A DNA stretch of 43,617 bases from Chitinophagaceae bacterium (GCA_016787135.1 JAEUVK010000053.1:1-43617), one strand, 5' to 3'; shown: positions 7,723-16,207, counted from the stretch's first letter. Made by a program: numbers and translations. Notes: generated from the letters alone by a model not told the origin.

Positions 7723-8070
7723 ATGAATAAATCAACGATCACGATAGATGTAGAGTTGGATGAGAACAGGATACCTTCAGGAATTCTATGGGATGCTACT
7801 GAATCTATTTCAGGGAAGCCGCAACGTTCAAAAGCCATGATGCTTTCATTCTGGGATGGTGAAGAGAAAACAGCGCTTCGTATAGACCTCTGGACAAAGA
7901 CCATGATGATAGATGAAATGGCCGACTTTTTTTATCAGACCATGATGACTATGGCCGATACGTATGGCCGCGCCACCAATCATGAGGATATTGTAAGCGA
8001 CATGAAGAAATTTGCTCATGAATTCTATCACAGATCGAGGGAAAAGCAATTAAAGGATCACAAAGCCTGA
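7723..8070 (+). CDS. gldC: Gliding motility protein GldC
   Basis: A 115-residue soluble protein matching the GldC family: STITIDVELDENRIPSGILWDAT at the start, SKAMMLSFWDGEEKTALRIDLWTKTM in the middle, and a helical C-terminus with MADFFYQTMMTMADTYGRA. In Flavobacterium, GldC is a cytoplasmic protein needed for efficient gliding. I chose the ATG at 7723 (MNKSTIT). The two ATGs at 7714 and 7717 are in the same frame and cannot be excluded, although 7714 would leave only about eight bases of leader after the predicted transcription start. It is 64 bases upstream of the YqeY-like gene. Confidence 0.88.
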   Translation: MNKSTITIDVELDENRIPSGILWDATESISGKPQRSKAMMLSFWDGEEKTALRIDLWTKTMMIDEMADFFYQTMMTMADTYGRATNHEDIVSDMKKFAHEFYHRSREKQLKDHKA

Positions 8071-8134
8071 TGCTGAGGTCAGCTATCTTAGCTCAGCTTT
8101 GAGGACAATACTTAAAAATTCAAACTGTAAGACC

Positions 8135-8587
8135 ATGGCACTCGAACAAAAAATAATGGAGGAATTAAAAACAGCTATGCTGGCAAAGGATGACGCTGCA
8201 TTAAGGAGCCTTCGGGCAGTCAAAGCTGCTATCCTGCTGGCTAGGACTTCCGAAGGTGGTGATGGCGAACTGAAAGAAGAAGATGAAATAAAGTTGTTGC
8301 AAAAACTGGTGAAACAACGCAAGGATTCGTTAGAGATATTTCAGCAGCAGAACCGCACAGACCTGGCGCAGAAAGAGCAGGAAGAAATTGCCGTGATCGA
8401 GAAGTTTTTGCCTAAACAGCTTTCTGCTAACGAACTGAAAGAGATCATTTCTAAGATCATTGCGGACACCGGAGCCACTTCGCCAGCTGATATGGGAAAG
8501 GTAATGGGTGTGGCTACCAAACAACTGTCCGGGAAAGCTGACGGGAAAGCTATTTCAGCGATAGTGAAAGAAATGCTTTCAAAATAG
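8135..8587 (+). CDS. GatB/YqeY domain-containing protein
   Basis: A 150-residue protein of the YqeY family. It starts MALEQKIMEELKTAMLAKD. Helical segments contain LRSLRAVKAAIL and KLVKQRKDSLEIFQQQNR, then EKFLPKQLSANEL, and the C-terminus has MGKVMGVATKQLSGKADGKAIS. The fold resembles the tRNA-binding tail of GatB, but stand-alone YqeY proteins have no proven enzymatic role. The ATG at 8135 fits the family. An in-frame TTG at 8099 would add 12 residues that look non-coding. It follows gldC by 64 bases. Confidence 0.9.
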   Translation: MALEQKIMEELKTAMLAKDDAALRSLRAVKAAILLARTSEGGDGELKEEDEIKLLQKLVKQRKDSLEIFQQQNRTDLAQKEQEEIAVIEKFLPKQLSANELKEIISKIIADTGATSPADMGKVMGVATKQLSGKADGKAISAIVKEMLSK

Positions 8588-8657
8588 TTTATCAGTTTCT
8601 TAGGAAATCAAACGCATTAATATCTTTTTGTAAAGCGTTAGCTATTAAAATCAATCA

Positions 8658-9200
8658 ATGATCCTTGATCTGGTCTTCCTGGTCTTAATGGTAGTGGCCA
8701 TCTTCAAAGGGTATCAGCGGGGATTGATCGTCGGCATATTTTCATTTGTAGCGATTATTGCCGGCCTTGCGGCGGCTATCAAGCTTTCAACTGTTGTAGC
8801 CGGATATATCGGCCGGGCCGTAAATATATCTGACGAATGGCTGCCTATTATATCTTTCGTTGTAGTATTTATTATCGTTGCTATATTAGTCCGCCTGGGC
8901 GCAAATGCTATTCAGCGTACAGTCGAGATCGCTATGCTGGGCTGGCTAAACAGGATAGGAGGCATTATCCTATATAGCGCTTTATATATTACTATATTCA
9001 GTGTCCTGGTTTTTTATGCAGAACAGGTGCATCTCATCAAACAGCAAACCATAAATAAGTCTGTTACTTATTCGTTTTTTCAGCCCTGGGGGCCCATAGC
9101 AATTAATGGTCTTGGGTCAGTAATCCCGATTTTTAAGGACATGTTTACTGAACTGGAGGAATTCTTCAGCAATGTTTCTCAAAAGGTATCCAACCTCTGA
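8658..9200 (+). CDS. cvpA: CvpA family membrane protein
   Basis: A 180-residue inner-membrane protein with about four hydrophobic helices: ILDLVFLVLMVVAIFKGYQRG, VGIFSFVAIIAGLAAAI, the segment around WLPIISFVVVFIIVAILV, and ILYSALYITIFSVLVFY. The N-terminal KGYQRGLIVGIFS resembles CvpA (colicin V production) proteins. The family is linked to envelope stress and colicin V release in E. coli, but the mechanism is unknown. It lies 70 bases after the YqeY-like gene. Confidence 0.85.
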   Translation: MILDLVFLVLMVVAIFKGYQRGLIVGIFSFVAIIAGLAAAIKLSTVVAGYIGRAVNISDEWLPIISFVVVFIIVAILVRLGANAIQRTVEIAMLGWLNRIGGIILYSALYITIFSVLVFYAEQVHLIKQQTINKSVTYSFFQPWGPIAINGLGSVIPIFKDMFTELEEFFSNVSQKVSNL

Positions 9201-9252
9201 ATTTTAAACACTTATAAGGTTTGGTATCTACAAAAAGATCGTCTATTTTTAC

Positions 9253-9273
9253 AGTCTATAAAAATTATAGACT
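9253..9273. promoter_or_regulatory. Perfect 9-bp inverted repeat, candidate operator or RNA hairpin
   Basis: AGTCTATAA, a three-base AAA loop, then TTATAGACT. The repeat ends 11 bases before the ATG at 9285. An additional GTCTAT occurs in direct orientation at 9241-9246. There is no T-run after it, so it is not a terminator. It could be a repressor site or a hairpin close to the start codon. Confidence 0.45.
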
Positions 9274-9284
9274 AATTCTGATAT

Positions 9285-10517
9285 ATGAAATTGAATTACT
9301 TCGCATTGGCTGTCCCTTTCTTTCTTTTTTTTGTAGGATTGGAATATTATTATACTAAACGAAAAGGAAAGAGTTTTTTTCAATATGCTGAGTCAATTGC
9401 TAATCTTAATGTGGGAATAGCCGAAAGATTGCTGGATGTGTTTACTACCGGCTTATTCTTTTTCTTTTTTGAATATATCTATAAGCATTTTGCCATTTTT
9501 AACATCAAAGCAGGTTTCTTTACCTGGTTTCTCTTATTCCTTTTGACCGATATTATCTGGTATTGGTATCACAGGCTGGCACATGAAATCAATGCCTTCT
9601 GGGCTGTACATGTCGTACATCACCAAAGCGAGGACTTTAATTATACAGTTTCTGCACGCATTACAGTATTCCAGGCAATAGTAAGATGCGGCTTCTGGTC
9701 AGTATTACCACTTATAGGGTTCCCTGCTATAATGGTGTCTGCCTTTTTACTGGTGCATGGGTTGTATCCATTTTTCATACATACACAAGCGCTGGGAAAG
9801 TGGGGGTGGTTAGAAAAAATACTGGTCACGCCGACACATCACGGCATACACCATGCTTCTAATCCTGAGTATTTAGACAAAAACTATGGGGATGTTCTTA
9901 TTGTCTGGGATAAACTTTTCGGCACTTTTGCCAGAGAGAAAAAAGATATAACGATCGTTTATGGCCTCACCAGGCAATTAAACAGCCATAGTTTTTTATG
10001 GCAGCACTTTCATTTCCCTCTGGAAATCTATATCAATTTGAAGTATGCAAAGGGAATGAAGGCAAAATGGAAAACTCTTTTTGGTAAACCTGATGACCTG
10101 GACCCCAAGTATCGTTCGGTACTTGAGCGAAAATTGCTGAATATACAATCGCAAAGGAAACCTACTTTAGCCATACGCCAATATGTGACAGCTCAAACCG
10201 TTTTTTCATGCACACTATTGTTCATTGTTGCATTGCTGGAGCATTACCTTTCCGCTGTACAGTTAATATTATTTTCATTATTTATCATAATCAGTCTTGT
10301 GAACAGCGGGGCTATACTGGATCAGCGAAAATGGATATTCTACCTGGAGTATATAAGGGTCATAATTGTATTGGTTGCAATTGGTGTTTTTTACCCTAAT
10401 AACTGGGCATTCAGCACTATAACAGGAGTATTGTTTTTAATGATATGGTATTTCCGGCCTATGAGAAGGTATTATTTTCACCTGTTATATACGGACACCG
10501 GACATGGGCGCCGCTAA
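9285..10517 (+). CDS. Sterol desaturase / alkylglycerol monooxygenase-like membrane hydroxylase
   Basis: A 410-residue integral membrane protein of the fatty acid hydroxylase superfamily. The di-iron histidine motifs are all present: H96-x3-H100 (HRLAH), H109-x2-HH (HVVHH) and H186-x2-HH (HGIHH). The context YWYHRLAHEINAFWAVH, and HHQSEDFNYT just after it, resemble alkylglycerol monooxygenase more than plain C-4 sterol oxidases. After the catalytic domain (about 80-220), residues 300-400 form four more hydrophobic helices, as in the longer AGMO-type proteins. The substrate is unknown; a membrane lipid is likely. A perfect 9-bp inverted repeat lies just before the start codon. Confidence 0.85.
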   Translation: MKLNYFALAVPFFLFFVGLEYYYTKRKGKSFFQYAESIANLNVGIAERLLDVFTTGLFFFFFEYIYKHFAIFNIKAGFFTWFLLFLLTDIIWYWYHRLAHEINAFWAVHVVHHQSEDFNYTVSARITVFQAIVRCGFWSVLPLIGFPAIMVSAFLLVHGLYPFFIHTQALGKWGWLEKILVTPTHHGIHHASNPEYLDKNYGDVLIVWDKLFGTFAREKKDITIVYGLTRQLNSHSFLWQHFHFPLEIYINLKYAKGMKAKWKTLFGKPDDLDPKYRSVLERKLLNIQSQRKPTLAIRQYVTAQTVFSCTLLFIVALLEHYLSAVQLILFSLFIIISLVNSGAILDQRKWIFYLEYIRVIIVLVAIGVFYPNNWAFSTITGVLFLMIWYFRPMRRYYFHLLYTDTGHGRR

Positions 10518-10550
10518 CCAATGAATTACCGGAAATGGCGGTCAGTCTGT

Positions 10551-10558
10551 TATCTTTG
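10551..10558 (+). promoter_or_regulatory. Bacteroidota -7 element upstream of the alpha/beta hydrolase
   Basis: TATCTTTG matches TAnnTTTG exactly and lies 85 bases before the hydrolase start at 10644, in the 126-base gap after the hydroxylase gene. Confidence 0.45.
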
Positions 10559-10643
10559 CATAATTAATTTATACAGCCTCATTTAGCTGAGTTTTTTGCA
10601 GCAAAACGACTATTTTAGCAAAAATTAATTGCCACCGGAGAAA

Positions 10644-11420
10644 ATGAATTACGAGATCAAACAGCACGAAAAATTCAAATACATTGAAGAAGGCAGCGGG
10701 GAACCGCTGGTTCTTTTACATGGACTGTTTGGGGCGTTAAGCAATTTTCAAAGCCTGATAGAATATTTCCGCAATTACAATAAGGTGATTGTGCCAATGC
10801 TGCCTTTGCTGGATATGGATATTTTGCATACCAGTGTTGGCGGGCTTGCCAAATTTGTTCATCGTTTTCTGGAAGCAAGGCAATTGAAAGATGTGCATCT
10901 GTTGGGCAATTCATTGGGTGGCCACGTAGGACTTGTGCATACATTAAAGCACCCGGAAAGAATAAAATCACTGATACTTACCGGTAGTTCAGGTTTATTT
11001 GAAAACGGCATGGGAGACAGCTATCCCAAGAGAGGGGATTATGAATATATCAAAAGAAAAACTGAACTGACTTTCTATGACCCGGCGATGGCAACTAAAG
11101 AATTGGTGGACGAAGTATATAGTATTACGAATAACAGGCTGAAGGTCATTAAGATTATTGCGTTGGCTAAAAGTGCCATCAGAAATAATCTGGGCGAAGA
11201 ACTCAATCAAATCAAACAGCCGACGTTATTGATATGGGGAAATAATGATACGATCACCCCGCCATTCGTGGCCAGGGAGTTTAACCGGCTGATCCCCAGC
11301 AGCGAACTGTACTTTATAGACAAATGTGGTCATGCCCCGATGATGGAAGTGCCGGATGAATTCAATGCAATACTGCATAAATTTTTGAAAAAGCTCAACG
11401 AGCCTGCAACAGTTGCCTGA
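10644..11420 (+). CDS. Alpha/beta fold hydrolase
   Basis: A 258-residue cytoplasmic hydrolase with a complete catalytic triad: nucleophile Ser90 in the elbow GNSLGGH, Asp202 in WGNNDTITP, and His230 in CGHAPMMEVP. LLHGLFG near residue 25 supplies the oxyanion region. The overall pattern is close to the MhpC/BioH-like hydrolases. The substrate is unknown. I start at the ATG at 10644 (MNYEIKQHEKFKY), preceded by GGAG. A TTG at 10629 is in frame but adds five unlikely residues. The CBS-domain gene starts 36 bases downstream and may be co-transcribed. Confidence 0.88.
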   Translation: MNYEIKQHEKFKYIEEGSGEPLVLLHGLFGALSNFQSLIEYFRNYNKVIVPMLPLLDMDILHTSVGGLAKFVHRFLEARQLKDVHLLGNSLGGHVGLVHTLKHPERIKSLILTGSSGLFENGMGDSYPKRGDYEYIKRKTELTFYDPAMATKELVDEVYSITNNRLKVIKIIALAKSAIRNNLGEELNQIKQPTLLIWGNNDTITPPFVAREFNRLIPSSELYFIDKCGHAPMMEVPDEFNAILHKFLKKLNEPATVA

Positions 11421-11456
11421 CCGTAGAGGTCTTATGAAAAGCTAAAGCCGCTATCC

Positions 11457-12119
11457 ATGTTAACAAGTGACCTTTCTTCACAAACAATTCCTTATCTGCA
11501 CCTGCAGGATAAAGTCTATCAGGCTTTGCAACTAATGAATGACAACCAGGTCACCCATCTTCCTATTGTTGACGGAGAAAAATATGTAGGTATAATCAGT
11601 GAAGATGATCTGCTGCTGGCGGAAAATGAACATGCGGAGCTTAGTGAACTACAGCAATCTTTTGCCAATACGTTTGTAAAAAATGATGAACATTTTCTAA
11701 GGGCCATTCAGGTGGCGGCAGAGAACGGCCTCAGTGTAGTGCCCGTGATAGATGGTGAAAATGAAATTATAGGGGCAGTGACCTACAACGATCTCCTGAA
11801 ACATGCGTCTGCGTTCATGAGCCTGCACGAACCGGGCGGCCTGGTCGTTTTAGAAATGCCCAGTAACCAGTATTCATTTTCTGAGATCAGTAAGATACTT
11901 GAAACCAATGATGCACAGATTACTCAATTAAATACTTTTAATAATGCTGAAACCGGGATGATGCGTGTTACTATACGTATCAATAAACCTGATATATCAG
12001 ATGTTGTTGCTGCTTTTCAGCGTTATGAGTACGATGTAAAATACTTTTTTGGCGAAGAGCTTTATGATAATGAACTGCGCAGTAATTACGACAACCTGAT
12101 GAATTACCTGAAGATCTGA
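11457..12119 (+). CDS. CBS domain-containing protein
   Basis: A 220-residue cytoplasmic protein with a CBS pair in residues 1-125. The repeats are marked by THLPIVDGEKYVGIISEDDLL and LSVVPVIDGENEIIGAVTYNDLL. The C-terminal 80 residues (from about GGLVVLEMPS) look like an ACT-like ligand-binding fold, ending YDNLMNYLKI. There is no catalytic or membrane domain. CBS pairs usually bind adenosine nucleotides, so a sensor role is likely but the partner is unknown. In other Bacteroidota a similar gene precedes nadK, as here with one gene between. Confidence 0.8.
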   Translation: MLTSDLSSQTIPYLHLQDKVYQALQLMNDNQVTHLPIVDGEKYVGIISEDDLLLAENEHAELSELQQSFANTFVKNDEHFLRAIQVAAENGLSVVPVIDGENEIIGAVTYNDLLKHASAFMSLHEPGGLVVLEMPSNQYSFSEISKILETNDAQITQLNTFNNAETGMMRVTIRINKPDISDVVAAFQRYEYDVKYFFGEELYDNELRSNYDNLMNYLKI

Positions 12120-12181
12120 TCATTTTTACCTGCCGGATGGAAAATTGCGGTTAATTTCGGGGACTTCGCGGCCTACTTTTG

Positions 12182-13657
12182 ATGCAGAGGGAAAAAAAAT
12201 ATTGTCTTGGACTCTTATTAGCGATTGCCTGCTGTCATTATGTGTCTGCACAGTTGTCTGTTCCAGCCAACAATGGTCTTTCCGTTTCCCGGTCTATTGA
12301 TTCTTTGTCTGCTGTCAGAGAATCCGGGTCATTATCCAATGATGCAGCCCTGTTCAAAATCCGGAATATCGTTATACAGGGTAATAAAAGAACCAGGTCC
12401 GATTTCATGCTTCGTGAAATCCCTTTCAAACAGGGGGATCAGTATTTATTACAGGACCTTGTAAAGAAATTTGAAGATGCCAGGCGGCAACTGATGAACA
12501 CCACCTTATTCAACTCAGTGGTAGTGGCGTTGAAAAGTTTTGATGGATATGATGTAGATGTACTTGTCAGTGTAAAAGAACGATGGTATATTTTCCCTGT
12601 TCCATACTTCAAACCTGTTGACAGAAATCTTAATCAATGGCTGATCGAACAAAAAGCTAACCTGAGCCGGGTCAATTATGGGGCTAAGTTGCTTTACAAT
12701 AATGCTACCGGACGTAATGATAAACTCAGGGCCTGGGCAATGAATGGATATACCAAGCAGTTGCAGTTTAGTTATGACAGGTATTATGTCGATAAAAAGA
12801 TGAAGTGGGGTATGAACCTGGGGTTCAGCGTCGGGGCCAATAAAGAAATTAATTATAACACTATTAATAATAAGCAGGTCTTTTTTAAAGATGAAAAATT
12901 TGTCAGGAATTTTTTTCAGTCCTCAATAGAAGCAACTTATCGGCCGGCTATTAAAACAAGGCACAGGTTCGGTATTGGCTATACAATGGAAAGGATCAGC
13001 GATACGGTGTTTGGGCTGAATCCTGATTATTTCAGCTCTTCACTTAAGCAAATAGCTTTTCCCGGTGTTTATTACCAGATGACCTATTATGATCTTGATT
13101 ATATACCATATCCTACCAAAGGGTATGCTGCAGAAGTAGGGTTTGGCAAGCAAGGATTAAACAAAAGCATGAATATATGGCAGCTTGGGGCTAAAGGCAT
13201 GGGCGTATGGCCTGTAGGAAAGAAAATGTTCTTTACACTTAGCGCCCAGGGTTTAATAAAATTACCTTTCAGGCAGCCTTTTTATGCGCAACGGTTCCTT
13301 GGATATGGCAATATGTTCATGCAGGGATATGAGTACTATGTTGTTGATGGGGTTGCAGGCGGATTCATCAAGTCAATGTTCAGCAGGAAGCTGATGAGTT
13401 TTAATATCCGTATTCCAACAGGCAAAAAGAGAGACCCATTGCTCATCCCCGTTAGTTTTTATGGGAAGGTATATGGGAATACAGGCTATGTTCACAATCC
13501 CTTGCCAGGTGATAATTTCCTGGCGAACAAAATGCTTTACTCGGGCGGCTTCGGGATTGACATATTTACATTTTATGATGTTACGTTACGGTTCGAATGG
13601 TCATTTAACCAGTTAGGGCAAAACGGCCTATTTTTACACAGGAACTCGATATTTTAA
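12182..13657 (+). CDS. Outer-membrane POTRA/beta-barrel protein (BamA/TamA-like)
   Basis: A 491-residue exported protein. A signal peptide (MQREKKYCLGLLLAIACC, cleavage near VSAQ) is followed by one POTRA-like domain at about 58-145 (FKIRNIVIQGNKRTR, then DVDVLVSVKERWYIFP). The rest is a predicted 16-strand-type barrel rich in alternating aromatic strands, ending in NSIF with a terminal Phe typical of outer-membrane proteins. It is far smaller than BamA, with a single POTRA. The ATG at 12182 directly abuts a TACTTTTG promoter-like motif, so either that motif is fortuitous or translation starts otherwise. nadK starts nine bases after its stop, suggesting co-transcription. Confidence 0.78.
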   Translation: MQREKKYCLGLLLAIACCHYVSAQLSVPANNGLSVSRSIDSLSAVRESGSLSNDAALFKIRNIVIQGNKRTRSDFMLREIPFKQGDQYLLQDLVKKFEDARRQLMNTTLFNSVVVALKSFDGYDVDVLVSVKERWYIFPVPYFKPVDRNLNQWLIEQKANLSRVNYGAKLLYNNATGRNDKLRAWAMNGYTKQLQFSYDRYYVDKKMKWGMNLGFSVGANKEINYNTINNKQVFFKDEKFVRNFFQSSIEATYRPAIKTRHRFGIGYTMERISDTVFGLNPDYFSSSLKQIAFPGVYYQMTYYDLDYIPYPTKGYAAEVGFGKQGLNKSMNIWQLGAKGMGVWPVGKKMFFTLSAQGLIKLPFRQPFYAQRFLGYGNMFMQGYEYYVVDGVAGGFIKSMFSRKLMSFNIRIPTGKKRDPLLIPVSFYGKVYGNTGYVHNPLPGDNFLANKMLYSGGFGIDIFTFYDVTLRFEWSFNQLGQNGLFLHRNSIF

Positions 13658-13666
13658 AAAGAAAAA

Positions 13667-14545
13667 ATGAAGGCAGCGATATACAGCAGGGTGATGGAAG
13701 ATGGGCAGCAAAGTGAAGTACAGGCTTTTTTTGATGAATTGGCAAGACAAAAAATTGAACCGGTTATCTGGCAACATTTCTTTGACCAGATACACAATAA
13801 AATAGTCTTTCCTTCTGGTACTAAAACATTTTCGCAGGCAGAGCATCTGAATGAGGATATAGAATTCATCATTAGTCTCGGTGGTGATGGTACACTGCTT
13901 GACACCATTACATTGGTGAGAGACAGAAAAATATTTGTAACCGGAATAAATTTTGGCAGACTTGGTTTCCTGGCAAGTATCGGACGTGATGAAGTTTCCG
14001 CAGCCATAAAGGCTATCGCCAAAAGATCTTACGTCGTTGATAAGCGAACAATGATCCATGTAGATGCGGACCTTCCTTTGTTTGGCGAAGTTCCATATGC
14101 TTTAAATGAGTTCGCTGTTCATAAGAGGGATACCGATCCGATGATCAAGATCCACACCTATCTCAATGGAGAATTCTTGAATACATACTGGGCGGATGGA
14201 CTGATTGTAGCTACGCCTACCGGTTCAACAGGCTATTCGCTAAGTTGCGGCGGGCCGATTGTTTTCCCTGAATCGGGGAGTTTTGTGATAACTCCCGTGG
14301 CCCCTCACAACCTGAATGTACGTTCTATTGTTGTCCCGGATGATACTATCATATCCTTTGAGGTGGAAAGCCGGTCGGAGAATATCATCTGCGCCCTTGA
14401 TTCCCGCCGGGAGATAGTAGGAAAAAGCGTACAATTAGCGGTACGTAAAGAAGTTTTCCAGTTAAATCTCATCAGGCTGAGCGAGAATAACTTCCTGCAA
14501 ACCATACAAAACAAGCTGATGTGGGGACTTGATAAGCGTAATTAG
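13667..14545 (+). CDS. nadK: NAD kinase
   Basis: A 292-residue ATP-NAD kinase that makes NADP+ from NAD+ in the cytoplasm. The signature GGDGTLLDT lies at about 72-80, with the catalytic Asp in GGDGT. A LNEFAVHKRD segment follows near 145, and then ADGLIVATPTGSTGYSLSCGGP, the family's second motif. The length is standard. It starts nine bases after the POTRA protein stop, preceded by a purine-rich AAAGAAAAA, so it is probably translated from the same transcript. No regulatory domain is seen. Confidence 0.96.
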   Translation: MKAAIYSRVMEDGQQSEVQAFFDELARQKIEPVIWQHFFDQIHNKIVFPSGTKTFSQAEHLNEDIEFIISLGGDGTLLDTITLVRDRKIFVTGINFGRLGFLASIGRDEVSAAIKAIAKRSYVVDKRTMIHVDADLPLFGEVPYALNEFAVHKRDTDPMIKIHTYLNGEFLNTYWADGLIVATPTGSTGYSLSCGGPIVFPESGSFVITPVAPHNLNVRSIVVPDDTIISFEVESRSENIICALDSRREIVGKSVQLAVRKEVFQLNLIRLSENNFLQTIQNKLMWGLDKRN

Positions 14546-14593
14546 GCCAATATTCAATGGCAATACGCGACGAATACAACCAGGCCAGTATAA

Positions 14594-14616
14594 GCAGCCC
14601 TTTACAGCTGTTTTTT
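14594..14616 (+). terminator. Weak intrinsic terminator after nadK
   Basis: A short stem GCAGC/GCTGT (with one G-U pair) followed by six T residues, about 50 bases past the nadK stop. It is weaker than the other terminators in the window. Confidence 0.4.
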
Positions 14617-14636
14617 GTCTGATACAGCGTTAATTT

Positions 14637-14667
14637 AATGGCTATTGAATGAAAGAAAATGGCTATT
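14637..14667. repeat. Pair of AATGGCTATT direct repeats upstream of the DUF6089 gene
   Basis: AATGGCTATT occurs at 14637-14646 and 14658-14667, spaced exactly 21 bases (two helical turns). A related AATGGCAATA lies at 14556-14565. The repeats are 45-75 bases upstream of the DUF6089 start and may be a transcription-factor site. Confidence 0.35.
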
Positions 14668-14711
14668 TTCCCGTTCTAATTTAATTCGGACTATTTACAC
14701 ATTTTACTGAT

Positions 14712-15575
14712 ATGAGGAAGAAGTTTTTTGCGGTAGTTATAGCTGTTGTTATAGCTTTTGCCGCTATCCCGGCATCTGCACAGGACGCTATCGTTCAGGA
14801 AGGGGAGTTTGGGGTCGGAATTGGCGGTGCTCATTATTTCGGCGATCTGAATACCCGTGCCCGCCTGAACAGGATCAAACCAGCCGCCACTATTTTTTTT
14901 CGCAAGAATTTTGGTAATTATATCGCTGCCCGGGTAGGCGCAAGCTTTGCACAGATCGGTTACTCTGATATTTATAATACGCATAACGAATACATGTATC
15001 GTCGCAACCTAAGCTTTAACAGCAACGTGTGGGAACTGACACTGCAGGGTGATTTCAATTTCTTCCGGTTCATGCCGGGCGAGCCGCAATACAATTTTAC
15101 TCCTTACATCACGCTTGGGGCCGGGGTGTTCAGTTACGACCCTTATGCTTTTTTGAACGGCGAGAAGATCTATTTGCGTCCTGAAGGCACTGAAGGGCAG
15201 GGAAGAGCGGGAGTAACGCCTGCCCGCAAGCCCTATAGCACCATGGCCATCAGTTTCCCGATAGGCGGAGGTATCAAATATTCCATCAATGAAAGGATCA
15301 ATATAGCTTTCGAAGTATTGCACCGTATTACCAGTACCGATTACCTCGATGATGTAAGTACTACTTATGTTGACCCTTCTGTATTCTGGGATCCTGCATC
15401 ACAACTTCCGCCGCCCGCAGCTTATTACTTACATGATCGTTCTTATGAAACGGGTGAGCCTATCGGTATAGCCGGCCGGCAGCGAGGCAACAGCAAGCAA
15501 AAGGACCAGTTTGTGACAGCGATGTTCCATCTTACTTTCAACCTGCAGTCGTACAGGTGCCCGAGTGCTAACTAA
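14712..15575 (+). CDS. DUF6089-type outer-membrane beta-barrel protein
   Basis: A 287-residue exported protein. The signal peptide MRKKFFAVVIAVVIAFAAIPASAQ is cleaved after residue 24. The mature part is a small barrel of the type annotated DUF6089 in Bacteroidota. It has GVGIGGAHYFGDLN near the start, repeated amphipathic strands (YIAARVGASFAQIGYSD), a turn-rich middle and FPIGGGIKYSINERINIAFEVLHR. The function is unknown. It sits between nadK and uppS/bamA, a position this family commonly takes, so a role in envelope structure is plausible. A strong terminator follows directly. Confidence 0.82.
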   Translation: MRKKFFAVVIAVVIAFAAIPASAQDAIVQEGEFGVGIGGAHYFGDLNTRARLNRIKPAATIFFRKNFGNYIAARVGASFAQIGYSDIYNTHNEYMYRRNLSFNSNVWELTLQGDFNFFRFMPGEPQYNFTPYITLGAGVFSYDPYAFLNGEKIYLRPEGTEGQGRAGVTPARKPYSTMAISFPIGGGIKYSINERINIAFEVLHRITSTDYLDDVSTTYVDPSVFWDPASQLPPPAAYYLHDRSYETGEPIGIAGRQRGNSKQKDQFVTAMFHLTFNLQSYRCPSAN

Positions 15576-15581
15576 TTTTTT

Positions 15582-15617
15582 AAAAGCCTGTTTAATTAAA
15601 CAGGCTTTTTGTTTTTT
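15582..15617 (+). terminator. Intrinsic terminator after the DUF6089 gene
   Basis: A perfect 28-base palindrome (arms 15582-15595 and 15596-15609) followed by TTGTTTTTT, six bases after the stop codon. It is a very strong rho-independent terminator. Confidence 0.9.
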
Positions 15618-15742
15618 CGGCGGCAGGTCTTTTGATATTTTTCTATATAAAAGGTTTTTTGAAAGAGAATCTCGCATTATTAAACCAATGATTGGGGTGT
15701 AAGTCTATTCCTCTTTGCATTATAAATTACAAAACCATTATT

Positions 15743-16162
15743 ATGCGGCCTGCAATAACCCTTGTCAGTTTATTAACCATCCTCTTTTTAAGCTTTACTA
15801 CGTCAAAGCATGTTCATTTAAATGAAACAAGTGAGCTACAACGATGGAAATTCATCGGCGATAAACGGGTAGATTTTGGTGTTGACCGGGATGTGATCCA
15901 TCTGGGCAAGATGAAAGATGATTTCCGGAAACTGATGATCAAAGTAACGGATGGACCTGTGAAAATGCTGGATATGAAAGTCTATTTTGATAATGGTGGT
16001 GTGCAGGATGTGCAGATAAGGACTTTGATCTCTCAGGGTGGCTCCAGCCGGGTGATTGACCTGGAAGGCGGGTTGCGCCATTTGTCCAAAATTGAATTCT
16101 GGTATGAGACCGTTGGTTTTGCCAAAGGGAAAGCACGGGTAGCTGTCTGGGGAAGAAGATAA
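15743..16162 (+). CDS. Small exported beta-rich protein, DUF2541-like
   Basis: A 139-residue protein starting MRPAITLVSLLTILFLSF, a signal peptide or lipid-anchor-like N-terminus. The mature part has DGPVKMLDMKVYFDNGGVQDVQI and DLEGGLRHLSKIEFWYET, alternating beta strands resembling the DUF2541 (YaaI) pattern. The assignment is from memory and tentative. No catalytic residues stand out. The start at 15743 gives a clean signal peptide. An in-frame ATG at 15692 would add 17 unlikely residues. Terminators on both sides show that it is a single-gene unit. Confidence 0.65.
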   Translation: MRPAITLVSLLTILFLSFTTSKHVHLNETSELQRWKFIGDKRVDFGVDRDVIHLGKMKDDFRKLMIKVTDGPVKMLDMKVYFDNGGVQDVQIRTLISQGGSSRVIDLEGGLRHLSKIEFWYETVGFAKGKARVAVWGRR

Positions 16163-16181
16163 AGAGCGGTAATCTTTTTGT

Positions 16182-16207
16182 AAGCCGGGAGATTTCCCGG
16201 TTTTTTT
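16182..16207 (+). terminator. Intrinsic terminator after the DUF2541-like gene
   Basis: A CCGGGA/TCCCGG stem (16185-16190 and 16195-16200), extended by A-T and G-U pairs, followed by seven T residues. It lies about 20 bases beyond the stop. Confidence 0.85.
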
